Shown here: in pieces, positions 44,525-52,771 of the stretch | Numbering within the stretch: position 1 is the stretch's first letter | Layout: each line of letters begins with the position of its first letter | Assembly (NCBI RefSeq): GCF_902499175.1 | Contig: NZ_CABVQC010000016.1 | Coordinates: 1-64,000, forward strand | Source: Burkholderia aenigmatica | GTDB taxonomy: Bacteria > Pseudomonadota > Gammaproteobacteria > Burkholderiales > Burkholderiaceae | Direction of reading: 5' to 3' | Length of the DNA: 64,000 nt | Notes under the pieces: generated by a model | Database searches by the model: none | The model's input: only the letters and a program-made list of their open reading frames with translations | Told to the model about the DNA's origin: nothing | Made by a program: the position numbers and the translations under genes

Positions 44525-45024
44525 TTCACCGTCAGGCCGATGATCTGCCACGCGAACTTGGCTTCGCCGAGCGGCGTCTTCAGTTCGTCGGGATACTGGT
44601 CGCGCGGGTACATGATCCACAGCGGGCCGTAGTTGTCGTTGCCGAGCACCTTGCCGTTCATCGTCCGCGCGAGGATCACGCCGTAGCGATCGGCGTCGGA
44701 CACCGGAATCGTGAACGTGTACTCGTCGATGCAGCGGAACTCGATTTGCGTGCCGTGCGCGCCAACGGTCTTCAGGATGTCGGACAGGCGCGGGCCGGTG
44801 AAGGTCGCCTTCGGCGTCCAGCTGGTCGACGTGACGATCGTATGCTGCGGCAGCGCCATCAGCGCCTGCTCGGAAAACACGTACGCCGTCTTGCCCTGCT
44901 GGTTGTGCTTGTCGATCTTGCCGTCGACGGTGAACGTAAAGGACGAAGCGGCCCAGGTCGCGGCGGCCATGCCGAGCAGGCAGGCCGTCAGCAGGCTCTT
45001 GGTCCAGATGGTCGAAATTCGCAT
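44521..45024 (-). CDS. Periplasmic molybdopterin-oxidoreductase-fold protein
   Basis: A 167-residue exported protein with a Sec signal (MRISTIWTKSLLTACLLGMA, cleavage after WAA). The mature part resembles the SUOX-type molybdopterin-binding domain in its small stand-alone form (FTGPRLSDILKTVG, YTFTIPVSDADRYGVILART, YGPLWIMYPRDQY). Whether cofactor is bound is unclear; one Cys lies in FRCIDEY. It is sandwiched between a response regulator and a kinase, overlapping the kinase start, so it probably acts as a sensing accessory (inference). Confidence 0.83.
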   Translation of the reverse strand: MRISTIWTKSLLTACLLGMAAATWAASSFTFTVDGKIDKHNQQGKTAYVFSEQALMALPQHTIVTSTSWTPKATFTGPRLSDILKTVGAHGTQIEFRCIDEYTFTIPVSDADRYGVILARTMNGKVLGNDNYGPLWIMYPRDQYPDELKTPLGEAKFAWQIIGLTVK

Positions 45025-45066
45025 GTCTTGCCCTCGGTCGTACGGGAGTGGTGTGGCGCTGTGGCC

Positions 45067-45939
45067 TCAGTTCGCGGCGGCCACGGCCGGTAGCGTGATC
45101 TTCAGTTCGCGCGCCACTTCGGCGAACAGGATCGGCAGGCGCACCGGTTTTTCCTCGCAGCGCGCGTTGTAGTGCGACACGATGTGCGCGATCTCGTCCT
45201 CGCTGGCTTCGCCGGTCGAGATCTTGCCGGTCAGCAGGAAGATCGGCGCGCCGCTGTTCTCGCTCGAGCGGATGCCGCGCACGAGTTCGGCGGCCGTCTG
45301 GTCGCCAAGCATCCAGTCGAGGATGTAGCCGTCGAAATCCTCGACCTCCAGTGCCTTGCGGAACGTCGCGCCGTCGAAGTACGGAATCGCGTTCACGCCT
45401 TTTTCGATGAAATATTCACACACCGTTTCGGCGACGTCCTGCGAATCGTCGACCACGGCGATCCGCGCCGCATACACGTTCGGCTGGGTCGAGCGCAGCT
45501 CGATGACGTCGACCGGATACGTACGGCCCTCGCGCGCGTGCTGACGCTCGGTGATGAGCCATTCGCCCTGCCACTGCAGCGCGACGAAATCCGTTTCGCT
45601 CTGGCTGCTGGCCTTGGTCGAGATCGCGGCGCGGCAGCGGAAGCGCCGCGACTCGATCACGAGCGTCGCGTCGATCATCTCGGGGCCGGCCGGCTGCGTG
45701 CCCTTGTCGTCGAGCAGGATCGCGGGCGGCACGCCGAAGTGCGTCGCGATGTCCTGCAACTGCGACAGGTTCCACGGGATCAGGCCTTTCATCTTGCGCG
45801 TGACGACCGAGAAGCTGAGGCCGAGCACATTCGCGATCGTCGTGTTGTGACTTCGCTGCGGGATGCCGTTCCGGTTCAGTAGGTCGCGCACCTTGTTGGC
45901 GGTGATGAGATCGACGTTGGCCTGCTCGCTGTTGGACAT
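45067..45939 (-). CDS. BetR-like HTH protein with C-terminal receiver domain
   Basis: A 290-residue transcriptional regulator with an unusual order: DNA-binding domain first (about residues 8-75, RSHNTTIANVLGLSFSVVTR), then a beta-rich spacer (about 80-155) and a receiver (about 160-280, beginning AARIAVVDDSQDVAET, acceptor Asp in GYILDWMLG). This fits the BetR-type HTH family, in which the HTH precedes a receiver. It starts at 45939 (MSNSEQANVD). Operon order is regulator, oxidoreductase-fold protein, hybrid kinase. The promoter region carries TGACGTG motifs that may be its own operator. Confidence 0.82.
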   Translation of the reverse strand: MSNSEQANVDLITANKVRDLLNRNGIPQRSHNTTIANVLGLSFSVVTRKMKGLIPWNLSQLQDIATHFGVPPAILLDDKGTQPAGPEMIDATLVIESRRFRCRAAISTKASSQSETDFVALQWQGEWLITERQHAREGRTYPVDVIELRSTQPNVYAARIAVVDDSQDVAETVCEYFIEKGVNAIPYFDGATFRKALEVEDFDGYILDWMLGDQTAAELVRGIRSSENSGAPIFLLTGKISTGEASEDEIAHIVSHYNARCEEKPVRLPILFAEVARELKITLPAVAAAN

Positions 45940-45974
45940 CTCGATGGGGTCTCCAGGGGGTTTTGGCGAGGGAG

Positions 45975-46003
45975 AGCATATCAAAACTGACGTGACACGC
46001 AAA
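45975..46003 (-). promoter_or_regulatory. Putative promoter of the BetR-like operon with internal operator
   Basis: On the minus strand a -35-like TTTGCG (plus-strand 45998-46003) and -10-like TATGCT (plus-strand 45975-45980) are 17 bp apart. The motif TGACGTGAC (45988-45996) lies in the spacer, where a bound protein would block or assist polymerase. The -35 match is weak. Confidence 0.45.
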
Positions 46004-46023
46004 CTTTGAAAACGCGAATCACC

Positions 46024-46083
46024 TTGACATGCCTTTTTTCTTCATTATTATTGCTCACCACGTCACTATTGTTTGTCGCGTCA
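46024..46083 (+). promoter_or_regulatory. Sigma-70 promoter and TGACG motifs upstream of the Sel1-like gene
   Basis: TTGACA (46024-46029) and TATTAT (46046-46051) with 16 bp between them make a strong plus-strand promoter, leaving a leader of about 240 nt before the gene at 46298. Just downstream are CACGTCAC (46059-46066) and CGCGTCA (46077-46083), inverted copies of the TGACG(T/C)G motif in the divergent promoter. The rest of the 358-bp intergenic stretch (45940-46297) shows no gene. Confidence 0.6.
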
Positions 46084-46297
46084 TGTTTGGAGATCGATGC
46101 CGGCAACAGTCGGATCAGCGAAAAGCGACAACAATGAAGCAGTGACTGAGCGATTCGAAGCGAGAACCTGAGAGAGCCTAGGCGTGCGTGTCGGCGTTGG
46201 CGGATTGTATCCGCTGCGCCGCGCGCCACCGGGTGCGCGCTCGCGGGGGGGATAGCGCGAAGAATTGCGGCGCCAATAAAACATGAGGAAGGTAACA

Positions 46298-46885
46298 ATG
46301 TACCGCCGTTTACTCGCACCGGGGCTGCTGTTGCTACTGGCCGCGTGCGCGCAGGATCCGTCCATCACCAGCAACACGGTACGGATCTGCGACGACACAG
46401 GTTGTTCTGACCGTCCTAAAGATCAGGTGTCCTATCAAAAAAGGGGCGATTCGGAAGACCGTGAAGATCCGCGCATCGCTGCGTTGAAGCAGACCGCGAA
46501 GACCCAGCCGAAGGCTGCCTACGACCTCGGCCTGCGTTATTTCCGCGGCGACGGCGTGCGCCAGGACAGCTACCAGGCACTCAAGTGGATGCGCGAGGCC
46601 GCCGAGCGCGGCGACCTGCAGGCGCAGAAGGCGCTCGGCAGTTTCTACCTGTTCGGCCTCGAGGAAATGGGCTCCGATGCGCGCGAAGCGGAGAAGTGGC
46701 TGTCGATCGCGGCCGGCCGCGGCGACAAGGAATCGAAGAAGCTGCTCGAGCTCGCCCGCCAGGCCAAGAAGGAAGACGAAGAAGACTGGAAATGGCGCAC
46801 GGAATGGCGTGACCGCTATTACGGCTACTGGTACTCGGGCTATCCGTACTACGGCGTCTGGCAGCAGACGTACTGGTACTACTGA
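46298..46885 (+). CDS. Sel1-repeat lipoprotein
   Basis: A 195-residue lipoprotein: signal with lipobox LAAC (Cys17), then two Sel1-like helical repeats (AAYDLGLRYFRGDGVRQDSY and AQKALGSFYLFGLEEMGSDA), then an unusual Tyr/Trp-rich tail (RYYGYWYSGYPYYG near the end). Sel1 repeats mediate protein contacts in envelope assembly. The ATG at 46298 has GAGGAAGG upstream; an earlier ATG (46283) adds five residues. It is the first of three envelope lipoproteins here. Confidence 0.9.
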   Translation: MYRRLLAPGLLLLLAACAQDPSITSNTVRICDDTGCSDRPKDQVSYQKRGDSEDREDPRIAALKQTAKTQPKAAYDLGLRYFRGDGVRQDSYQALKWMREAAERGDLQAQKALGSFYLFGLEEMGSDAREAEKWLSIAAGRGDKESKKLLELARQAKKEDEEDWKWRTEWRDRYYGYWYSGYPYYGVWQQTYWYY

Positions 46886-47004
46886 CCGGGCCTGAAGCAA
46901 CGGGGGCAGCCGCGGGGAGACCACCATCGCGCGCCAGCCGGGGGGCTTATCGAAGTTCGCACGAACACATAAGCCGAACAACGACTCTATCGATCGACAA
47001 CGAC

Positions 47005-47832
47005 ATGAAGACCATCCTTTCCCATCGTCTCACTCAAGGTGCGCTGGTTGCAGCGCTGTGCGCGTCCGTGGCCGGCTGCGGCGGCATCGTCAATGCGGGC
47101 GGACAGAACGCCGGCGTGACCGGCGCGGCGGCAGGCGGCGCGAGCGCCGGCGCCGATTCGGGGCTGCAGCGCTGCGCGTCGCCGCTCGGCACGATCGCCG
47201 TCGACGACGGCCGCAACGCCGACTGGTGGGGCCCGTTCGGCAGCGCGACCAAGATGACGACGATCGACCCGCTGCTGCGCCTGGCGGTCCAGCAGTCGAA
47301 CTGCTTCGTGATCACGTCGATCGGCAACCAGAAGAGCGACGCGCGCCTGTCGCGCATCACGCAGCTGCAGCGCAACTCGGGCGAGTACCGCACGGGCTCG
47401 AAGCAGCAGAAGGGCCAGCGGGTCGCGGCCGACTACTACATGGAACCGCAGATCGTCATCAACGATTCGCCGGTCGGCGGCATCGGCAGCATGATCGGCG
47501 GGCTGATCGGCAACAGCGCGGTGGCGGCGGTGGCCGGCCATCTTCAGACGAAGGCGTCGGTCGTCACGCTGACGCTGTTCGACGTGCGCTCGGCCGTGCA
47601 GATCGCGGCGTCGGAAGGCAGCTCGACGGCGACCAACTACGGCGCGGCGCTGGGCGGCTTCGGTGGTGGCGTGGGCGGTGCGCTCAGCGGCTTCTCGGCG
47701 ACGCCGGAAGGCAAGGCGACGGTCGTCGCGTTCATCGACGCGTACAACAAGATGGTCGTCGCGCTGCGCAGCTACAAGGCGCAGGACGTCAAGGGCGGCC
47801 TTGGCCGAGGCGGCCAGCTCCAGGTCAACTGA
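47005..47832 (+). CDS. CsgG/HfaB-like lipoprotein
   Basis: A 275-residue lipoprotein (lipobox VAGC, Cys25). After a Gly/Ala-rich stretch the mature domain (LAVQQSNCFVITSIGNQKSD, ADYYMEPQIVIND, and a Gly-rich IGSMIGGLIGNSAVAA) follows the CsgG family, whose members form an outer-membrane pore for curli or holdfast parts. The conserved family elements are clear but divergent, so pore formation is an inference. It lies 119 bp after the Sel1 gene and is followed by a repeat lipoprotein, a possible secretion substrate. Confidence 0.75.
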   Translation: MKTILSHRLTQGALVAALCASVAGCGGIVNAGGQNAGVTGAAAGGASAGADSGLQRCASPLGTIAVDDGRNADWWGPFGSATKMTTIDPLLRLAVQQSNCFVITSIGNQKSDARLSRITQLQRNSGEYRTGSKQQKGQRVAADYYMEPQIVINDSPVGGIGSMIGGLIGNSAVAAVAGHLQTKASVVTLTLFDVRSAVQIAASEGSSTATNYGAALGGFGGGVGGALSGFSATPEGKATVVAFIDAYNKMVVALRSYKAQDVKGGLGRGGQLQVN

Positions 47833-47840
47833 CGCGCCCG

Positions 47841-47862
47841 GGCCGGCGGTGCGCCGCCGGCC
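47841..47862 (+). terminator. Terminator-like hairpin after the CsgG-like gene
   Basis: Perfect 9-bp stem (GGCCGGCGG / CCGCCGGCC) with loop TGCG, eight bases after the stop. T-run absent, so it may be only partial. Confidence 0.5.
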
Positions 47863-47947
47863 GATTCCTGATTCGTGTCCGTCCGTGCGCGCGGGGTGAT
47901 CCGCGCGTACCGGCTTCGTTCGTCCTTTTTGCATTGAGGTGACCCCG

Positions 47948-48970
47948 ATGAAAGCCGTTGCATTGATCGCACTGACCTGTCTGGCGCTGACCGCTTGCGG
48001 CGGCGACGATTCCTCGCCCGCGCCGTCCGGCGGTGGATCGGGCACGAGCAACAACGGCGGCAGCGGTGGAACCGGCGGCACGGGTTCGGGCGGGACGGGA
48101 AGCGGCGGCAATGGCGGTTCGGGTGGTTCGGGCGGCAGCACGCTGACGTGGCGCTACGATGCGCAGCCTGTTGCGGCGGATCGGGCGAGCTTCCTGACGC
48201 TGGTCAACAACGAAGGCGCGAAGGGCTATCGTTATCTGGGCGACTTCTACTACAGCGCGACCAACGGCGGATCGCAGTCGATCTTCGTGAACGACGGCAC
48301 CGCGCAGACCTACACGTACCAGCTGCAGACGGCGCCGGCCGACATGACGTCCTTCGTCAACGCGGCCAACGCGCAAGGGGCGAGCGGCTACCGCTACGAA
48401 GGGCCGCTCACGTACGGCGATCTCTATCGCAAGGACGGCGGTTCGTCGGCGACCTACACGTACACGACGACCGGCCTGCCGGCCGATGCCAACGCGTTCC
48501 TCACGCAGGCGAACGGCCAGGGCCAGTCGGGCTACTGGTTCCTCGGCCCGATGGCGGTGGGGGCCGTGCAGGCGAACGTGTACATGAAGAACAACGCATC
48601 GAGTGCGACCTACACATACGACGCGCTGGCGCCGACGTCGACCGTCAGCGACTTTATCGCGCAGGCCAACAGCGAAGGGGCGAAGGGCTATCGCGCGAAG
48701 GGCGGGATGCTGTTCGGTTCGACGATCTCGTGGGTCTACGTGAAGGATCAGACGCAATCGCCGACCTTCACGTACCAGTCGGCCGCGATCCAGTCGACCG
48801 GCGCGAACTTCGTCCAGCAGTCGAACACGTTCGGCGCGCAGGGCGCCGCATACCTGAGCGATATCGCGCTCGGCACGACGCCGCCGCTCGCGATGGCATC
48901 GTTCTATTTCACGCCGAAGAACTGCACGGGCTTCCTGTGCACGACACTGAATCCGCTCACGCAGAACTGA
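47948..48970 (+). CDS. Lipoprotein with five ~50-residue repeats
   Basis: A 340-residue lipoprotein (lipobox LTAC, Cys17) with a long Gly/Ser/Thr linker (about residues 25-62) and then five repeats of about 50 residues. Each starts with a short (T/L)(Y/F/W)(T/R)Y strand and contains F(V/L/I)xxANxxGxxGYxxxGP, followed by a beta-like stretch (for example FVNAANAQGASGYRYEGP). It is not a family that I can name. Regular repeats, surface anchoring and the neighbouring CsgG-like gene suggest a surface structure or an adhesive layer (inference). Confidence 0.85.
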   Translation: MKAVALIALTCLALTACGGDDSSPAPSGGGSGTSNNGGSGGTGGTGSGGTGSGGNGGSGGSGGSTLTWRYDAQPVAADRASFLTLVNNEGAKGYRYLGDFYYSATNGGSQSIFVNDGTAQTYTYQLQTAPADMTSFVNAANAQGASGYRYEGPLTYGDLYRKDGGSSATYTYTTTGLPADANAFLTQANGQGQSGYWFLGPMAVGAVQANVYMKNNASSATYTYDALAPTSTVSDFIAQANSEGAKGYRAKGGMLFGSTISWVYVKDQTQSPTFTYQSAAIQSTGANFVQQSNTFGAQGAAYLSDIALGTTPPLAMASFYFTPKNCTGFLCTTLNPLTQN

Positions 48971-49084
48971 GCGGGAGGCTTCGCCGGCATCGCGACAAGT
49001 ATCGGGCCGAGCGCGTGCCGAACGACGCGCGTTGACCGTATCGAGTGCCTCAGGTGTGCCTCGTCACCCGTGGGCGCACCATTC

Positions 49085-49104
49085 GCCGCCGGCTTGCCGG
49101 CGGC
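49085..49104 (+). terminator. Terminator of the lipoprotein cluster
   Basis: Perfect 8-bp stem (GCCGCCGG / CCGGCGGC) with loop CTTG followed by ATTTCGTTT, a good rho-independent candidate 115 nt beyond the stop. Confidence 0.65.
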
Positions 49105-49224
49105 ATTTCGTTTACCCGTGCACGCACCATGGATCAACGATGCGCATGGTTCGATCCGATGCACCCGCCGATGCGGTTCCGGGCTCAAAATCTCGGTCAA
49201 GTTCAAAAGACATATTCAATCGAG

Positions 49225-49248
49225 TAGTACATGTACTAAAAGGATAAT
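49225..49248 (+). promoter_or_regulatory. GTACTA palindrome and -10 of the first kinase gene
   Basis: A perfect 14-bp palindrome TAGTACATGTACTA (49225-49238), two inverted GTACTA half-sites, is followed by GATAAT (49243-49248). The palindrome covers the -35 region, and no good -35 hexamer exists, which fits a promoter that needs an activator (inference). Confidence 0.55.
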
Positions 49249-49378
49249 GCGCGACTGATTTCCGCAGTTTCGTTTGGCATGATCGGGACACCACTATCCC
49301 GAATGTTTCCATCGTGACGTCCGCTCCGGCAAGGCGTTGGCCGCAGGCCCGCACCGGAGGGCGGCGCCACGTCAGGCC

Positions 49379-52300
49379 ATGCCATACAGCACGCTTCAAT
49401 CCATCCGTCGCTACCAGAGCATCTCGATGTTCGGTGGCGGCGTGGTCGTCACGATCCTGATCCTGATCGCCTGCGCGCTCGGGATCATGTCGATCGTCTA
49501 CGGCTACCTGGACGGCGAGCGGCGCACCTTCCTGAACGGCGTAGAGGAAACCGTCGACGAGATCCAGGTGAGCGAGACGTCGTTCCGCAACGGCGTGGCG
49601 AACACGCAGCTGATCTGGCGCGAGCTCGGCGAAGCGCCGGCCGATGTCGTGAACCGCTTCTTCGACAACGGCCAGCAGCTCGCGATCACGCCGTATCCGT
49701 CGCTCGTGGTTGGCGTGCCGGGGCAAACGGCGCAGCGCGGCGAGGTCGCGCGCTATCTCGCACTGTCGTTCCTGCTGTCGCGCATCTGCGCGGCGAGCTC
49801 GATCAATCGCGGGCGCACGCTGGAGGGCTACCACTACAGCACGCGCACGGGGGTGTTCGGCTTCGTGCCGCATCTGTCGCGCGACAATCCCGCCCTTGCG
49901 TCGGCCGACGCGCGCGCGCGCGTGCTCGAGGCGCTGCACGTCGATTTCGACGGCCCGTCACCGTCACCGGACGATGGGCGGCCGCATGTCCGCTGGCTGC
50001 CGCCGTACATCAACCCGGTGACGGGGCAGGCGCGCATCCGGATCGCCGCCGAGGCGCGCACCGGCGGTGAGCCGTTCGCGGTGCTCGTCACCGAATACGC
50101 ACCGGAATACCTGCTGTCGTGGCTGCCCGGGCGCGGCCCGGCCGGCGTGTTCTTCATCACGTCGGCGGATAACCGGCTCATTGCGATCGATCCCGACGTT
50201 GAGCGCACGAATGCGGTAGCCGAGCGCCTGTCGAGGCTCGACGTCGCACACGGCCGCGAGGCAGCCGGCGAGACGCTCTTTCGTGACGGCACGATCGTGT
50301 TCCGCAGCCGGCTCGCGACAACCGGCTGGACGATCGCCTATGCGCTGTCGTGGGCCGATGTGGCGGCCGGCATCGGCGTGCAGGCCGGCGCGCTCGCGGC
50401 ATCGACGCTCGTCGCGATCGTCGTGATGTGGGTGCTGCTGGTGCGATTCCACCGGCGCGTGCTCGTGCCGGTTTACGCGCGTTCGGCCCGCGTGTTCGAC
50501 AGCGAGGCACTGTGCCGCAGCGTGATCGCGATGGCGCCGGTCGGCATCGGCCTCGTGTCGCTGTCCGACCGGCGCGTGATGCTCGCGAGCGATGTGCTGA
50601 CGCACATGCTGCTGCCGCACGGCGGCGACCACCATGCGTTGTCCGCGCAGGTACTCGAGATGTACGACGCGTTCGTCGCAAACGGCGGAGCCGGCCGGAC
50701 GATGGTGACCGAGCTCGTGGTCGATGCACCGGACAATGCGCCGCTGCATCTGGAGATCATCGCGCACAGCGCGCGATATCAGGGCGAGGACGTGCTGATC
50801 GCGGTGTTCGCCGACACGACTGCACAGCGCCGGCTCGTGCATCAGCTCGAGGAGGCCGTACGCGCGGCCGATTCGGCGAATGCGGCCAAGTCGTCGTTTC
50901 TCGCCGCGACGAGCCACGAGATCCGTACGCCGCTGAACGTGATCCTCGGCAATCTCGAGCTGCTCGAACGCACGGCGCTCGATGCATCACAGCAAAGTCG
51001 CGTGCACACGCTGCGCGCGTCGGCCGAGGGGCTGCTCGCGATCGTCAGCGACATCCTCGATTTCTCGAAGATCGAAGCCGGTGCGATGTCGGTCGAGTCG
51101 ATCGAGTTCGACGTGATCGCCGTGATCGAGCGCGAGCTGGCCGGGTTCGCGCCCGTGGCAAAGGCGAAAGGGTTGCCGCTGCTCGCCGATATCGATGCGG
51201 GCAGCGCGCAGCGGATGCGTGGCGATCCGACGCGGCTCGCGCAGGTGGTCGGCAACCTGTTGAGCAATGCAATCAAGTTCACGAGCGACGGGCGTATCGT
51301 CGCACGCGTGTCGGTCGGGCGGAATGCGCGCGGTGCGCCTGAACTATCGATCGGCATCGAGGACACGGGCATCGGGATCAACCGCCTGCACCAGGTCCGG
51401 CTGTTCAAGCCGTTCTCGCAGGTCGACGCATCGATCACGCGGCGCTACGGCGGCACGGGGCTCGGCCTTGCATTGTGCGATCGACTGGTCACGGCGATGG
51501 GCGGGACGATTTCGGTCGATAGTGCACCGGGCGTCGGCAGCCTGTTTACCGTTCGCCTGCCGCTGGGTATGGGCATTGCGCCGAGATTTCCGGTCGCCGC
51601 CGGAGGCGGTGCCGGGCGCACGCTGATCGTCGTGTCGCCGGAGGATGCGTGGCGTACGTTTGCCTTTCCGCATCTGCGCGCATGGGGCTTCGACGTCACG
51701 ATGCATCCGAGCCCGATCGGGATTGCAGCCGGATGCCTCGCGCGTGCTTATGCGATCGTGCTGTTCGGCGAATCCGACCAATGGCGGCGCGAGGAGCTCG
51801 ACAGCCTCGGCGGTGGTACGCCCGTCGTGCTGGCGACACCGGACGGCCCGCTGATGCCGGCCATTGCGGGCCGTACGGTCCGCGTGTCGAGCTATTCGCT
51901 GAACGGGCTGCACACGGCGATCGAGCAGGCGCGTGTCATGAAGGCCGAATCGCGGCGCGCACGGGTCGACGTGGCCGATACCCGCCAGTCAGCGGTGTCG
52001 GCGTCCGCCACGCGTGTGCTGCGCGTGCTGGTCGCAGACGATGCATCGGTCAACGGGTCGATTTTCCGCGAGCAGCTGGACGTGCTCGGCTGTGCGATCC
52101 GATGCGTGTCATCCGGTGGCGCGGCGCTCGATATGCTTGCGAGCGGCGCGTGGGACGTGCTGCTGCTCGGTGCCGATCTGCCCGACATGCGGGCCGGCGA
52201 ACTGGCGGAAGCCGTCCATGCACGCGCGGTGTCGTGCGACATGATTGTCGTGGTGTCGCATCTGGCGCCCGATGACGCGCGACGCTATGCGGCATTGGAC

Positions 52301-52462
52301 ATCGAATGCATGTTGACCAAACCGGTGACGCTGGCCGACCTGCGTCGTTGTCTGGCACGCATCGCGCGGCGGCACGGCATCGATTTTCCTGTCGGTGCGG
52401 CGGACGAGCGGCCGGCCTCGCGGGGTATGGCGGCGACAGTGTCACATTCACCGGGAAGATAA
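49379..52462 (+). CDS. RcsC-like hybrid kinase with degenerate receiver
   Basis: A 1027-residue membrane kinase. Helix 1 lies near residues 18-41, a large periplasmic domain to about 325, helix 2 near 330-352, then a PAS-like region, HisKA with SHEIRTP (His513), HATPase (DTGIGI, GGTGLGLAL), an ABL-like alpha/beta domain (RTLIVVSPEDAW, near 760) and a C-terminal receiver. In the receiver the acidic pair (Asp887, Asp888) and Lys (TKPVTL) are kept, but the phospho-acceptor position is Gly931 (VLLLGADLP). There is no HPt. The domain order resembles RcsC. Its partner is probably the RcsB-like regulator downstream. Confidence 0.9.
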   Translation: MPYSTLQSIRRYQSISMFGGGVVVTILILIACALGIMSIVYGYLDGERRTFLNGVEETVDEIQVSETSFRNGVANTQLIWRELGEAPADVVNRFFDNGQQLAITPYPSLVVGVPGQTAQRGEVARYLALSFLLSRICAASSINRGRTLEGYHYSTRTGVFGFVPHLSRDNPALASADARARVLEALHVDFDGPSPSPDDGRPHVRWLPPYINPVTGQARIRIAAEARTGGEPFAVLVTEYAPEYLLSWLPGRGPAGVFFITSADNRLIAIDPDVERTNAVAERLSRLDVAHGREAAGETLFRDGTIVFRSRLATTGWTIAYALSWADVAAGIGVQAGALAASTLVAIVVMWVLLVRFHRRVLVPVYARSARVFDSEALCRSVIAMAPVGIGLVSLSDRRVMLASDVLTHMLLPHGGDHHALSAQVLEMYDAFVANGGAGRTMVTELVVDAPDNAPLHLEIIAHSARYQGEDVLIAVFADTTAQRRLVHQLEEAVRAADSANAAKSSFLAATSHEIRTPLNVILGNLELLERTALDASQQSRVHTLRASAEGLLAIVSDILDFSKIEAGAMSVESIEFDVIAVIERELAGFAPVAKAKGLPLLADIDAGSAQRMRGDPTRLAQVVGNLLSNAIKFTSDGRIVARVSVGRNARGAPELSIGIEDTGIGINRLHQVRLFKPFSQVDASITRRYGGTGLGLALCDRLVTAMGGTISVDSAPGVGSLFTVRLPLGMGIAPRFPVAAGGGAGRTLIVVSPEDAWRTFAFPHLRAWGFDVTMHPSPIGIAAGCLARAYAIVLFGESDQWRREELDSLGGGTPVVLATPDGPLMPAIAGRTVRVSSYSLNGLHTAIEQARVMKAESRRARVDVADTRQSAVSASATRVLRVLVADDASVNGSIFREQLDVLGCAIRCVSSGGAALDMLASGAWDVLLLGADLPDMRAGELAEAVHARAVSCDMIVVVSHLAPDDARRYAALDIECMLTKPVTLADLRRCLARIARRHGIDFPVGAADERPASRGMAATVSHSPGR

Positions 52463-52573
52463 CAGGAACGCGACGTCACGGTGGCGTAGACCACCGGCGT
52501 CAAACAGGGAAGGCAGGCACGCCGCATCGAACAGGTGCCGCGTGATTTCGACTGAAGAAGGAAGGGTAAGGCC

Positions 52574-52771
52574 GTGCGCTATATGGGAAAGGTGTTCGGG
52601 CTGCTGCTTGGATTTGCGACGCTGCCGGAGAAATCCAGACGGGATTTCCTCACGAAGCTGAACGAATTCATGATGATGTCGCCGTCGCAGAAGCGGCGAG
52701 CCATCACCGAGTGGCAGCATGCGACGGATGATGGATCGAGCGAACCGGACAAATCAGTGGTCAAACGTTAG
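52574..52771 (+). CDS. Small protein between kinase and regulator
   Basis: A 65-residue basic protein (RYMGKVFGLLLGFATLPEKS at its start, MMMSPSQKRRAITEWQHATD in the middle) read from a GTG with GAAGGAAGGG upstream. The N-terminal part is weakly hydrophobic but too short to be a firm membrane helix. An ATG three codons later is possible. No family recognised. Its position in the phosphorelay cluster and the good ribosome binding site support a real gene. Confidence 0.6.
   Translation: MRYMGKVFGLLLGFATLPEKSRRDFLTKLNEFMMMSPSQKRRAITEWQHATDDGSSEPDKSVVKR

Larger units (their letters stand above)
48971..49378. other. Intergenic region before the first hybrid kinase
   Basis: No gene is seen. The region holds a terminator (49085-49104) for the repeat lipoprotein and, near 49225-49248, a 14-bp palindrome followed by a -10-like GATAAT, the likely control region of the kinase gene. 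Confidence 0.6.
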
